Shown in pieces: positions 1-9,159 of a stretch of 64,000 nucleotides of DNA. Source of the stretch: Vibrio pelagius. Its GTDB lineage: Bacteria > Pseudomonadota > Gammaproteobacteria > Enterobacterales > Vibrionaceae. The notes beneath the pieces were generated by a model. The model saw nothing but the letters and a program-made list of their open reading frames with translations, searched no databases and was not told where the DNA came from. The stretch is taken from the NCBI RefSeq assembly GCF_024347575.1, contig NZ_AP025505.1, positions 62,001-126,000 of the forward strand, in the 5' to 3' direction. The first letter of the stretch is position 1. Each line of letters starts with the position of its first letter. Both the position numbers and the translations under genes were made by a program.

Positions 1-734
1 TGACTCACGTGACCAATACAATTGAAGCAATAGAGATGGGTGCTCCGGTGGATCTCGTCTTTCAATCGATAGGGGGGACTCAAGGCACCAACGACACATT
101 TGGTGTTAACCTTTCGGTGCTCAAAGAAGCTTATGAGGCGGCACTTTCTCTAAATAGAGGCACCGTAGGAAGCAATGTTATGTACTTTGAAACTGGGCAA
201 GGTACCGCGCTCTCTGCCAATGCTTTTCATGGTGTCGACCAACAAACGTGTGAGACACGAGCTTATGCCGTAGCACGCCATTTTAATCCGTTATTGGTTA
301 ATACCGTGGTCGGCTTCATCGGTCCTGAATATCTCTTTGATGGAAAACAGATCATTCGAGCCGGACTTGAAGATCATTTTTGTGGCAAGTTACTTGGCCT
401 GCCGATGGGGTGTGATATCTGCTACACCAACCACGCCTATGCCGACCAAAATGATATGGATAACCTTCTGACACTGCTTGGTGTTGCCGAATGCTCGTTC
501 ATTATGGGCATTCCCGGTTCTGATGACATCATGCTCAACTACCAAACGACCTCATTTCATGATGCGCTCTATGCCCGCAAGGTATTGGGCCTAAAACCTG
601 CGCCGGAATTTGAAGAGTGGCTAACTCAGATGCAGATTTTTGATGACGTCAATGAGGTACGCCTAAACGAACGTCTATCCGGTTCATTTGCTGGTGCTCT
701 CGCACAACTTAATGGGGGGCGCGCACATGGGTAA
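1..734 (+). CDS. eutB: Ethanolamine ammonia-lyase large subunit, C-terminal part (cut by window start)
   Basis: This is the last ~243 residues of the adenosylcobalamin-dependent ethanolamine ammonia-lyase large subunit, which is about 450 residues when complete. The enzyme splits ethanolamine into acetaldehyde and ammonia. The reading frame is open from the first base, so the GTG at base 9 is an internal Val and not the start. Conserved EutB stretches are visible, such as DLVFQSIGGTQGTND and GLPMGCDICYTNHA. The stop overlaps the start of eutC by 8 bases, the usual translational coupling of the two subunits. Identification is from family recognition and from the neighbouring eutC and permease genes. 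Confidence 0.95.
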   Translation, partial: THVTNTIEAIEMGAPVDLVFQSIGGTQGTNDTFGVNLSVLKEAYEAALSLNRGTVGSNVMYFETGQGTALSANAFHGVDQQTCETRAYAVARHFNPLLVNTVVGFIGPEYLFDGKQIIRAGLEDHFCGKLLGLPMGCDICYTNHAYADQNDMDNLLTLLGVAECSFIMGIPGSDDIMLNYQTTSFHDALYARKVLGLKPAPEFEEWLTQMQIFDDVNEVRLNERLSGSFAGALAQLNGGRAHG

Positions 735-1596
735 GGTTATTTCTATAGAAAAGCACTCAATTGACAAGGTGGTCACTCAAAACCCTTGGCATGAGCTTAG
801 AAGTTTTACATCGGCACGCATTGCACTGGGCCGAAGCGGAAATAGTGTACCAACTAAAGAGTTGCTTTCATTTCAACTGGACCATGCACAGGCAATGGAC
901 GCGGTTCATTGTGCTCTAGATATAGACGCATTCATTGAACACCTCAGTCATTCAAACCCAGTTATTCATCACACTTCTCAACCACCAATTAAGGCACACA
1001 GCAAAGCGGTTGACAGGTTTATGTACCTACAAAGGCCAGACCTGGGTCGTCAGCTTGATGATGCTTGTTGGAAGCATCTACAAGCTATCCATCGCTCGGA
1101 ATCGACGCCGTTTGACCTCGCGATAGTGGTTGCCGATGGCTTGTCTTCAGTGGCAATTCAAAATCATGCCAAGCCCGTCATTGAGTACCTACTCTCTTCA
1201 CTAAAAGAAGACGAAATGCCATGGCGTATTGCTCCAATTACTGTTGTAAATCAAGGCCGAGTGGCGGTAGGAGACGATGTTGGGGAGTGCTTACAAGCCA
1301 AGATTGTGCTGGTTTTAATTGGAGAGCGTCCTGGACTCACCTCTCCGGATAGCATGGGGATCTACCTGACTTGGCAGGCCAGAAGAGGCTCAAAAGACTC
1401 AGATAGAAACTGCATTTCCAATATTCGGCCACAAGGCTTGGTTTATGAGGATGCGTGCCAGCGAGCTATATACCTACTGAAGGAAGCCCGTCGGTTAGAG
1501 CTATCTGGAATCAACCTTAAAGACCGCTCGAGTATCGAGGAAGAAGTTGGTGATCAGTTGGATGACAAGCACATAAGCAATTTTTTAATTGGATAA
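727..1596 (+). CDS. eutC: Ethanolamine ammonia-lyase small subunit
   Basis: Small subunit (289 residues) of ethanolamine ammonia-lyase, which helps bind adenosylcobalamin in the EutBC complex. Family features include SARIALGRSGNSVPTKELL near the N-terminus, the DLAIVVADGLSS segment in the middle, and GERPGLTSPDSMGIYL followed by NCISNIRPQGL near the C-terminus. Upstream in-frame starts at 688 and 712 exist, but the ATG at 727 overlaps the eutB stop and follows a run of six G that can act as ribosome binding site, so it is preferred. The permease gene follows after 24 bases. No shell or other microcompartment gene is seen, so the acetaldehyde is probably handled elsewhere. Confidence 0.95.
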   Translation: MGKVISIEKHSIDKVVTQNPWHELRSFTSARIALGRSGNSVPTKELLSFQLDHAQAMDAVHCALDIDAFIEHLSHSNPVIHHTSQPPIKAHSKAVDRFMYLQRPDLGRQLDDACWKHLQAIHRSESTPFDLAIVVADGLSSVAIQNHAKPVIEYLLSSLKEDEMPWRIAPITVVNQGRVAVGDDVGECLQAKIVLVLIGERPGLTSPDSMGIYLTWQARRGSKDSDRNCISNIRPQGLVYEDACQRAIYLLKEARRLELSGINLKDRSSIEEEVGDQLDDKHISNFLIG

Positions 1597-1620
1597 CACA
1601 CAAAGATAGAGGGATTTACA

Positions 1621-3018
1621 ATGTCAGAACATCAGGATTATTTGGCGCAAAGACAGCTTAAAAGGGGCACCGCAGGGTGGATATTGCTAGCTGGTTTGGG
1701 AGTATCATATGTGATCTCCGGTGACTTTGCTGGTTGGAACTTTGGTATCGGTCAAGCCGGCTGGGGAGGCTTTCTTATCGCGGCCATTGCTATGGCAGTG
1801 ATGTACTTCACCCTTGTTCTCTCTTTGGCGGAGATGTCTGCTGCCATCCCTGCTGCAGGCGGTGGCTATAGCTTCGCTCGACAAGCAATGGGGCCAACAG
1901 GTGGGTTTTTTACGGGTTTGTCGGTCTTAATTGAGTACGCTTTAGCGCCTGCCGCCATCGTCATTTTTATTGGCTCGGCAGTGAATGAATTAATGGGTAT
2001 CGATGGCCCCCTTGTTTACGCGATCTTTTATGCCATCTTTATCGGTATTCATATGGCCGGAGTGGGAGAAGCTCTCAAGGTCATGATGGTTATCAGTGGA
2101 TTAGCTGTACTCGCCATTCTTATGACCGCTGGAGTATTAGTGAGTGAGTTTGATGCAAGTAAGCTCTTTGATATCGCTCCGACGACCGCACAAGCCACTG
2201 AGCTACTTCCTTTCGGTTGGTATGGTGTATGGGCGGCACTGCCATTTGCAATGTGGTTATTTCTTGCGGTAGAGGGTGTTCCACTGGCTGCCGAAGAGGC
2301 AAAAAATCCAGCTAAAGATGTGCCAAAAGGCATTATCGGCGCAATGTTATTCTTGCTTGTTACCGCAACCTTAGTGGTTCTGCTGCTTGCAGGTGCGGTC
2401 GGTTCAGAAGTCATTGCAAATAGTGCCGTTCCACTTGTTGATGCTTTGAAATTAACTGGGAACCCAACGGTTGCAACGGCCGTTAATGTTCTAGGGCTTG
2501 CCGGACTTATCGCTTCATTCTTCTCGATTATTTATGGCTACAGCCGCTTGGTCTTCGCTTTGTCGCGTGCGGGTTACCTACCGCAAAGCCTGTCGCTTAC
2601 CAACAAAAACAAAGTGCCGGCTCGCGCTCTAGTGGTACCGGGAGTGTTTGGTTTCGCTGTGTCATTAACCGGAGAAGGAGATCTAATCTTAGCAATGGCA
2701 GTTGTCGGGGCAACGGTATCTTATGCGTTAATGTCACTTAGTCATATTCTATTGCGTATTAAGCAGCCCGAGCTTCACCGCCCGTACAAAACACCAGGTG
2801 GCGTACTGACTTCAGGCACCTCTCTTGTTCTGTCACTTATTGCAATGACAGGTGTTTACGCCTTTGACCCATCGGCATTTTTTATGACTATGGGGCTATT
2901 TGTGATTGGTGGTGCGTATTATGGTCTTTATAGCCGCAACAAACTGGTCGCAACCTCGGCAGAAGAGGAATTTGAGATGTTATCGGTAGCAGAAAAAGAA
3001 TTAGAGGCTGCAAACTAG
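1621..3018 (+). CDS. eat: Ethanolamine permease (APC superfamily)
   Basis: Inner-membrane amino acid/polyamine/organocation family transporter of 465 residues with about 12 hydrophobic segments. The N-terminal part contains GWILLAGLGVSYVISGDFAGWNFG and the middle FLAVEGVPLAAEEAKNPAKD, both typical of the ethanolamine permease branch of the family. It lies 24 bases behind eutC on the same strand, so import and deamination of ethanolamine are probably one operon. The start follows GAGGGATTTACA. The charged C-terminal tail after the last helix is normal. The substrate is inferred from subfamily resemblance and from the neighbours. Confidence 0.88.
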   Translation: MSEHQDYLAQRQLKRGTAGWILLAGLGVSYVISGDFAGWNFGIGQAGWGGFLIAAIAMAVMYFTLVLSLAEMSAAIPAAGGGYSFARQAMGPTGGFFTGLSVLIEYALAPAAIVIFIGSAVNELMGIDGPLVYAIFYAIFIGIHMAGVGEALKVMMVISGLAVLAILMTAGVLVSEFDASKLFDIAPTTAQATELLPFGWYGVWAALPFAMWLFLAVEGVPLAAEEAKNPAKDVPKGIIGAMLFLLVTATLVVLLLAGAVGSEVIANSAVPLVDALKLTGNPTVATAVNVLGLAGLIASFFSIIYGYSRLVFALSRAGYLPQSLSLTNKNKVPARALVVPGVFGFAVSLTGEGDLILAMAVVGATVSYALMSLSHILLRIKQPELHRPYKTPGGVLTSGTSLVLSLIAMTGVYAFDPSAFFMTMGLFVIGGAYYGLYSRNKLVATSAEEEFEMLSVAEKELEAAN

Positions 3019-3038
3019 TTTGGGTTAGCTCATAAGGT

Positions 3039-3063
3039 AGGCTCTAGCATTTTCCTAGAGCCT
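3039..3063. terminator. Hairpin after the ethanolamine operon
   Basis: A perfect 9-bp inverted repeat (AGGCTCTAG / CTAGAGCCT) with a 7-base loop lies 20 bases after the permease stop. No long T-run follows, so it may be a weak or factor-assisted terminator between this operon and the convergent LysR gene. Confidence 0.5.
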
Positions 3064-3190
3064 CAACATCTAACAATTTGAATAGCCCTTCTTTACAGGG
3101 TAAACCTGCGATAATCGGGTGTTCATCAACGATATTGTTAACTTGAAAAGGGGCAGATTTGAGTCAGGCTTCCTTGGTAATTACAACTCG

Positions 3191-4090
3191 TCAGTTATTG
3201 TCAATTGCACCAAGTTTATCCACAACAAAATCTAAAAATACTCTCACTCGTTCAGGTTGATAAGCCCCTCCACGGTATAGAGCGTTCAGCGGATACTTGA
3301 GTGGTTTGAAACCGATATCAAGTTTTTTCAGAAGTCCCTTTTCCACATAAGGTGCAGCAATAATATCGGGCTGATAGCTTGCTCCAACCGAAGAGAGCGT
3401 CAACTGGCGAATAAGTCGTGGACTATTGCTTTTGAAAACGGCGTTTACGGAGAGGTTATGATAAGCACTGCTTTGCTTCACAGTGTTAGCTATAGGCCAA
3501 CGAGCTGTTGAGTGAAGGTTGCTGTCGACAAGGCAAGGTAACAGTTTTAATTCCATACCATCGTAGCACTGTTTCGCTAATTCAGGCGCCGCATAAACAG
3601 AACTTTGAAGGGACATTACCTTACGATACTTCAAGTTGGAGTCTTCGAGTTCACTGGCACGAAAAGCGATGTCTATGCCTTGTTCGACTAAATCCAGTTT
3701 TTGATTGGTAACGATGATGTCAATCTGAATATCTGGATATCGCGCGTAAAACTCAGGAAGAAGTGGGCTTAATAACTCCTCAGCAAAACCCTGCGAAGCG
3801 GTCACACGTATTGAGCCGGATGCTTCTTTATTATTTGAATGGAGTTGATGGTATAGCTGATCAAACTTAGCCAGAACCTGTTGTGCTTGCAGGTAGTATT
3901 CTTGACCATCCTGATTAATTGAGAGCTTTCGGGTCGTGCGATGAAACAGTTTGACTCCGAGTTGCTCTTCGACGCGATTTACATATTTGGAGGTCAGAGA
4001 TTTGGAAATACCCAAACGTTCAGAAGCGGCAGTAAATGAGCCTGTCTCTATCACAGCCACAACTGTTCTCATTCCATCTATAGTGTCCAT
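3191..4090 (-). CDS. LysR-family transcriptional regulator
   Basis: Regulator of 299 residues. The N-terminal winged helix-turn-helix (residues ~1-60) contains FTAASERLGISKSLTSKYVNRVEEQLGVKLFHRTTRKL in several conserved blocks, and the rest is a periplasmic-binding-like effector domain of the CrgA/AaeR type. It is divergent from a glutathione transferase gene over a 102-bp gap that holds a T-N11-A-like dyad, so control of that gene is likely. The effector is unknown. A second Met lies at residue 7; the upstream one is chosen for fit to the usual LysR length. Confidence 0.88.
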   Translation of the reverse strand: MDTIDGMRTVVAVIETGSFTAASERLGISKSLTSKYVNRVEEQLGVKLFHRTTRKLSINQDGQEYYLQAQQVLAKFDQLYHQLHSNNKEASGSIRVTASQGFAEELLSPLLPEFYARYPDIQIDIIVTNQKLDLVEQGIDIAFRASELEDSNLKYRKVMSLQSSVYAAPELAKQCYDGMELKLLPCLVDSNLHSTARWPIANTVKQSSAYHNLSVNAVFKSNSPRLIRQLTLSSVGASYQPDIIAAPYVEKGLLKKLDIGFKPLKYPLNALYRGGAYQPERVRVFLDFVVDKLGAIDNN

Positions 4091-4151
4091 AAACTATCAA
4101 CATTTTGGAAATTATCATTCCATGTTAGCGGGGTTTTTCTTCTTGGCAACT

Positions 4152-4170
4152 TGTTCTTAAATGTAGAACA
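4152..4170. promoter_or_regulatory. LysR-type operator candidate
   Basis: Interrupted dyad TGTTCT-N7-AGAACA in the gap between the divergent LysR regulator and the glutathione transferase. Its spacing resembles the T-N11-A boxes of LysR proteins. It lies about 23 bases before the transferase start and could overlap its promoter. Confidence 0.45.
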
Positions 4171-4192
4171 GACAACGAGCTAGGAGAAAATA

Positions 4193-4879
4193 ATGATAAA
4201 GCTATACTGGCACCCTATGTCGGGGCATGCACACCGCGCGCACATGCTATTAAATATTCTCGAATTGGACTTTGAACTCATTACTGTCGATTTACCTAAC
4301 GGTGAGCATCAGCAGCCAGAGTTTTTGGCACTTAACCCCTTTGGACAAATACCAGTATTAGTCGATGATGAAGTTGTCATTTCTGATTCAAACGCGATCT
4401 TGGTTTATCTTGCTAGTGTTTATGACAAAGAACAGACGTGGCTTCCAGAGTCGTCAGTGGTGCGTGCACATATCGAGCAGTTTCTATCTCTCGCTGCTCA
4501 TCGACTAGCAGGTTCAATAGCTAAACTTCGTGCAGCGAACTTATTTAATCGCAGCATAGATAGTGCATCGCATACTCTAGAAGCACATAAGCTCCTAAAA
4601 CAACTTGAAACTTACTTACACGGCCGTCAATGGTTTGTTGGAACAAAGCCTACTATTGCAGATTTAGCACTCTACAGTTATATCAAGTTAGCGCCGGAGG
4701 GAGGAATAAGCTTAGCCAGCTGTCCAGTTTTGGAAACCTGGTTGACACGAGTAGAAGGGCTACCTGGTTTTGTACCTATGCAACTTTCGAATGTCGGTCT
4801 ACGGAAGGAAACACTAAATAGTGATATTTGCGAAACAGTGAGTTTATTAGGAACACAATCAAAAAAGCAGAGCCGATAA
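4193..4879 (+). CDS. Glutathione S-transferase family protein
   Basis: Cytosolic glutathione transferase fold of 228 residues. The thioredoxin-like N-terminal domain shows LNPFGQIPVLVDDEVVISDSNAI, which contains the cis-proline and the glutathione-binding (D/E)SNAI motif. The helical C-terminal domain shows TKPTIADLALYSYI, the conserved N-capping region. A good ribosome site (TAGGAGA) precedes the start. The gene is divergent from a LysR regulator. Substrate is unknown; family members conjugate glutathione to electrophiles or reduce peroxides. Confidence 0.9.
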   Translation: MIKLYWHPMSGHAHRAHMLLNILELDFELITVDLPNGEHQQPEFLALNPFGQIPVLVDDEVVISDSNAILVYLASVYDKEQTWLPESSVVRAHIEQFLSLAAHRLAGSIAKLRAANLFNRSIDSASHTLEAHKLLKQLETYLHGRQWFVGTKPTIADLALYSYIKLAPEGGISLASCPVLETWLTRVEGLPGFVPMQLSNVGLRKETLNSDICETVSLLGTQSKKQSR

Positions 4880-4900
4880 TGGGCTCTGCTTGGCTTTTAT
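4861..4900. terminator. Bidirectional terminator
   Basis: Perfect 10-bp stem AAGCAGAGCC / GGCTCTGCTT with a 7-base loop. An A-run precedes it on the plus strand and TTTT follows, so it can end transcription from both the transferase gene and the convergent symporter operon. The left arm overlaps the end of the transferase gene. Confidence 0.85.
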
Positions 4901-4914
4901 GGGTGGCAAGTTAG

Positions 4915-6687
4915 TTACTGAGTCTTCTGAGCATTAAGTTGCGCTGATTGAGCTTTCTTTTTTCTAATGCGGGCAAACAGACCGCCAATAATGACGATGC
5001 CGCAAAGTGCGTAAGTCACCATGAATGACGTGTCACCTGCGACCAAACCTAAGTCAGAGAAGGTGATGTAGGCACCGAGCACCATGTATAGAATTACTGC
5101 AGAGGCTTCAAAGCGGAATTCCCAAGGCTTGATGTCCATCGATTCGTTGACTGGCAATACGTAGTCTGTATCGCGTGGACGTACTTTACCGATAGCGAAC
5201 ATGATGCCGCAACATAGCACGAACAATACTGCTAGCTGGTGGAAGAAATGTAGTTCAGCCAATGGCTTAAGTGGACCTAAGTAATCGTGCATTGAAGCAG
5301 GAGTGAATTGCACAAAACCGTAAGCAGCGACAAATACTGCCAATGAAACTTTCGCTGCTACCGCAGGCACACGCTTAGTGATGTAACCCATAAACACGAT
5401 AGTGAAGATTGGCACACTGAATAAGCCGGCTAAGCGTTGTAGCAAATCGAACAGGCCATTCGGTGCGAACATGATGAATGGCGCAATACCCACAGATAGA
5501 ATTGCAATGAACAGACCGAACACTCGCCCCTTGTTGACCAACTGTTCATCAGAAAGCTTGTTCTTTTTATCAAAAATTGGTTTATAGACGTTAAGGGTAA
5601 ATAATGTCGTTGACGAGTTTAATACACCGTTGAAGGTCGATAGGATTGCACCGAACATTGCCGCTAGGAAGAAGCCGACAAGGGGTTTAGGCAGTACTTC
5701 GTTAACCAAACGCGTGTACATGGTATCCGCTTCGTAGCTTTGACCTGCTGCGTCTACTGTTCCAAACATATGATAAGCAATGATGCCAGGGATGATCAGG
5801 AACAGAGGTGTCACAACTTTGATAGCACCTGCGAGGATCACGCCCTTCTGGCCTTCTTTTAGGTTCTTGGCACCAAGTGCACGCTGGATGATGGCTTGGT
5901 CAGTACCCCAGTAATAAAGGTTAACGAGTAATAGACCAGTGAACATTGTTGAGAAAGGGACGTTAGGATCATTCTCGGCACCAACGGCTTGAAGTTTGTC
6001 TGTTGCGTTGGTCGTAATTACGTCCAAGCCTTCCATAAAACTGCCGTCTCCTAACACGATCAAACCAAATATTGGGATCATCAGACCACCAACAATCAAA
6101 CCCACACCATTCAACGTATCAGCGATGACCACCGCTTTTAGACCACCGTAAATAGCGTAGAACAGACCGAGGAAACCGATAATTGATGCGATAAGTAGGA
6201 TCGCTTGGAAACGGCTAATTCCGAACATGCTTTCGATGTCAAAGATACCACCGATAACCATTGCACCTGCGTATAGCGTGTTGGGCAGAAGGTTGACGAT
6301 GTAGCTCAGTAGAAACAATACGGTTACGAACTGCTTTACTGATAAGTCATAGCGAGACTCTAAGAAGTCAGGAATCGTTGTAATGCCTTGCTTCAGGTAA
6401 CGAGGTACCAAAAAGAGCGCGATAATGATCAGCGTTATACCTGAAGCAACTTCATACCCCATTACTGACATATTGCCTTTAAAGGATAGGGCACTCATCC
6501 CTACGAAACTGGTCGCGGAAAGGTTGGTCAGAATGAGTGAGCTTGCAATAAGGCCACCGGTTAGGCTTCGACCACCGAGGAAGAAACCATCTTTAGAGTC
6601 ATTTTTCTGATTCTTAACACGCGACCAGGTGTAAAACACCACAAAGCCCGTGAAGAAAAAGAATGACAGTAGGATTGTCATTGGCAT
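4915..6687 (-). CDS. Sodium/solute symporter (SGLT-like, SSS family)
   Basis: Inner-membrane Na+-coupled symporter of 590 residues with about 14 hydrophobic segments. Family signatures include the N-terminal FFLGGRSLTGGLIASSLILTNLSA region, GGLKAVVIADT and YYWGTDQAIIQRALGAKN, the last being the SSS motif also found in the Vibrio sodium/galactose transporter. It lies downstream of an alpha-galactosidase gene on the same strand (113-bp gap) beside a LacI regulator. It therefore probably imports galactose, melibiose or a related galactoside. The start follows an AAGGAC ribosome site. The exact sugar cannot be read from the sequence. Confidence 0.9.
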   Translation of the reverse strand: MPMTILLSFFFFTGFVVFYTWSRVKNQKNDSKDGFFLGGRSLTGGLIASSLILTNLSATSFVGMSALSFKGNMSVMGYEVASGITLIIIALFLVPRYLKQGITTIPDFLESRYDLSVKQFVTVLFLLSYIVNLLPNTLYAGAMVIGGIFDIESMFGISRFQAILLIASIIGFLGLFYAIYGGLKAVVIADTLNGVGLIVGGLMIPIFGLIVLGDGSFMEGLDVITTNATDKLQAVGAENDPNVPFSTMFTGLLLVNLYYWGTDQAIIQRALGAKNLKEGQKGVILAGAIKVVTPLFLIIPGIIAYHMFGTVDAAGQSYEADTMYTRLVNEVLPKPLVGFFLAAMFGAILSTFNGVLNSSTTLFTLNVYKPIFDKKNKLSDEQLVNKGRVFGLFIAILSVGIAPFIMFAPNGLFDLLQRLAGLFSVPIFTIVFMGYITKRVPAVAAKVSLAVFVAAYGFVQFTPASMHDYLGPLKPLAELHFFHQLAVLFVLCCGIMFAIGKVRPRDTDYVLPVNESMDIKPWEFRFEASAVILYMVLGAYITFSDLGLVAGDTSFMVTYALCGIVIIGGLFARIRKKKAQSAQLNAQKTQ

Positions 6688-6800
6688 AGTTTTGTCCTTA
6701 AATTATTGGAATTTCACATTTAGTTATCTTGTCAGGCAGAGGTATCGTGATGATTTTCACAACAGCCTTTGCCCGATGTTTTGTTATGACTGACGACGTA

Positions 6801-8903
6801 TTAGATTTTTTGTAGGTGTACCATCAGTGCTGATTCAGGGTCGAGAATTGGCAACGTCACCCCGATCTCTTTCAGGTTGTCGCCACTGAGTGTGAGCGTT
6901 TTATCTAGCCACTGAGGACGTTGCTTCATCAGTTGGAAACTGGTTTGAGGCATCTCCACCAACTTCACTTGATACTTGGCGTTGATATCCGCGCAGCTGA
7001 TTCTTAATGGCGAGGGAAGCGCATGATCTGGCATCGCCAATTGACACACAGTGATCAACATTTCATCGTCACTCTCTACGCCGTAAATGTTTTGATTTTT
7101 GTCTGCCGGATCGATACGGAAACTTCGGCCACCATGAAGGAGATGGCGATATTCTTTATGAAGCGCGATATAGCGAGAAAATGCTTCTTTCTCTTCTTTT
7201 GATTCTTTCACCGGATCAAGCTCAACACCCATGTGGCCCCCCAATGCAGTCACACCGCGCATGTTTATGCCATGGCGACGATTGGTTGAGTGACACTCGT
7301 AAGGGCCGATATGTGCACCCATTACTTCTGGTGGGAAGAAGTAGCTCATGCCTTTTTGAATGGCTTGACGCTCTAACGCGTCATTACAATCTGATGCCCA
7401 AAAACGTTGTGTTCGTTTGAGAATTTCAAAATCGATCCGACCACCACCGGAAGAGCAAGATTCAATCTCCACTTCTGGATGCGCTTGGTTTAGTTCATCG
7501 ACAAGCCGATATAGCGCTTGCGTTTGGCCGTGTACCGCGGGGCGACCCTGATGGCCGGGCTGAACCAGCTCTCTGTTCATGTCCCACTTTAAGTAAGTAA
7601 TGTTGTAACGTGTGAGTAGGTCATTTAAGCGCTCAAACAAATAGTTGAAGCAATCTTCGTTTTGTAAGTCGAGCACATATTGCCAACGACCAGAAGGCTG
7701 GTGGTAACCTTGTAATCCCAGAACCCAATTAGGGTAGTTGCGATACAGATTCGAGTCTTGGCTTACCATCTCTGGTTCGACCCAAAGACCAAACTCCATC
7801 CCTTGTTGATTCACATGATTGATCACCGGTTCTAAACCATTAGGGTATTTCTTTTCATCTAAATACCAGTCACCCAAAGCTGCGCGTTCACCGTCGCGAC
7901 CAATGAACCAACCATCATCAATGATGAAGCGTTCTACACCCATTTCGGCCGCTTCTGTTGCCATTTGCATGATGTATTCAGGTTTGTGGTCGAAGTAAAT
8001 GCCTTCCCATGTGTTTAGGTGTACAGGGCGAGGCTTGTTTACAGGGAACTTAACAATGTTATCGCGAACAAATTGTTGGAAGCGTTGAGAAATACCGTTC
8101 AAGCCAGTGTTGCTGTAACACCCATACAGCCATGGTGTTTGGTATTCACCATGAGCTTCAAGGATCGATTCACCAGCCAGTAAAAGCTCACCAGCTTGAA
8201 CAAAACGGCGACCGTCACTGCGTACATCGGCACGCATTTGGTGGTTACCACTCCAACCAAGATGAAAACCCCATACTTGACCAAGCTGTTCACTGAATCC
8301 ATTTGTACCCACGAATAGACCTGGGAAGTTTTCATGAGAAGTGCGGCCGCGACGGTTTTCCTGCATGAAACCGCCATGTTCAAAGCGTTGTCGCTGTGTT
8401 TGGAACTCGTGACACCAACGACCATGGAAAGTCATCAATTCGTTGGCGTGGTTTGGCAAAGGTAGAGTTGAAGAAAGCTTGCCAAGATAATATTTACTGT
8501 CGCCTAGGTTTTTAACGCTAATACGTTTTTGAACAACATCGGTCTCGAAGTGCAATTTAAGCTCAACATTCAATTCAAGATTTGCAATATCGTCAACTAA
8601 ACCAAATGTCACTTGGTTTTCTTCAACTTGAGTCGATGCTAGTTTGAATACTGGTGCCCAATCGTAGCCGTCGCGATGGCCTTCAATGCCCGGCGCGTTA
8701 AAGTGACCGCTACCCAGTTCAGGACACAGTGATAAAGGAACATCGACATCTAAACGAGCTTGCGAAATAGGGCGCTCCGTTGAAAGCAACAGGCCTTCGT
8801 CTATTTGGGCAATTTTTGCGCCCCAATGAAGGATCTCTGGCACTCGGTCAGTTTTGATAATTAGGCTGTGATTTTTGCTTTGTAAATGGACAAACTCACT
8901 CAT
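6801..8903 (-). CDS. Alpha-galactosidase, glycoside hydrolase family 36
   Basis: Enzyme of 700 residues, close to the usual length for bacterial GH36 (RafA/AgaA type), that removes terminal alpha-1,6-galactose from melibiose, raffinose and similar sugars. The N-terminal beta-sandwich is followed by a TIM barrel. The nucleophile is Asp in LKWDMNRE (near residue 441), and the acid/base Asp lies in FWASDCND (near residue 505) after the SCSSGGGRID loop. Residues RFIIDDGWF are also typical. No signal peptide is seen, so the enzyme is cytoplasmic and acts on imported oligosaccharide. It heads an operon with the symporter. Confidence 0.95.
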   Translation of the reverse strand: MSEFVHLQSKNHSLIIKTDRVPEILHWGAKIAQIDEGLLLSTERPISQARLDVDVPLSLCPELGSGHFNAPGIEGHRDGYDWAPVFKLASTQVEENQVTFGLVDDIANLELNVELKLHFETDVVQKRISVKNLGDSKYYLGKLSSTLPLPNHANELMTFHGRWCHEFQTQRQRFEHGGFMQENRRGRTSHENFPGLFVGTNGFSEQLGQVWGFHLGWSGNHQMRADVRSDGRRFVQAGELLLAGESILEAHGEYQTPWLYGCYSNTGLNGISQRFQQFVRDNIVKFPVNKPRPVHLNTWEGIYFDHKPEYIMQMATEAAEMGVERFIIDDGWFIGRDGERAALGDWYLDEKKYPNGLEPVINHVNQQGMEFGLWVEPEMVSQDSNLYRNYPNWVLGLQGYHQPSGRWQYVLDLQNEDCFNYLFERLNDLLTRYNITYLKWDMNRELVQPGHQGRPAVHGQTQALYRLVDELNQAHPEVEIESCSSGGGRIDFEILKRTQRFWASDCNDALERQAIQKGMSYFFPPEVMGAHIGPYECHSTNRRHGINMRGVTALGGHMGVELDPVKESKEEKEAFSRYIALHKEYRHLLHGGRSFRIDPADKNQNIYGVESDDEMLITVCQLAMPDHALPSPLRISCADINAKYQVKLVEMPQTSFQLMKQRPQWLDKTLTLSGDNLKEIGVTLPILDPESALMVHLQKI

Positions 8904-9043
8904 TATTTGCTCGCTCTGCTGTTTGTTTGCGTGAACATATTTTTTGAAATATATTGCGCTTATCTATGGCTTTTAGAACTTAAATGCCGCTTAATTGTGA
9001 TCTTAGGCAGTTTTAAAGTTGCCTAAATTTGGTCTAGATCGAC

Positions 9044-9080
9044 TGTTTTCGGGAACAAAAAATTATGTTTTCGAAAACAT
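9044..9080. promoter_or_regulatory. Pair of LacI-family operators
   Basis: A perfect 16-bp palindrome ATGTTTTCGAAAACAT (9065-9080) is preceded by an imperfect copy TGTTTTCGGGAACA (9044-9057). Both have the central CG typical of LacI-family operators. The centres are 22 bp apart, two helical turns, so two dimers could bind the same face. The pair lies between the divergent LacI gene and the galactosidase operon. Confidence 0.75.
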
Positions 9081-9159
9081 TTTGAGGGGTGTGTGACGTT
9101 TTTTTTGAAACCAGTCTGTTAGAGTCGAGCTAAGACAGCAGAGATAATTAGAAAAGACG

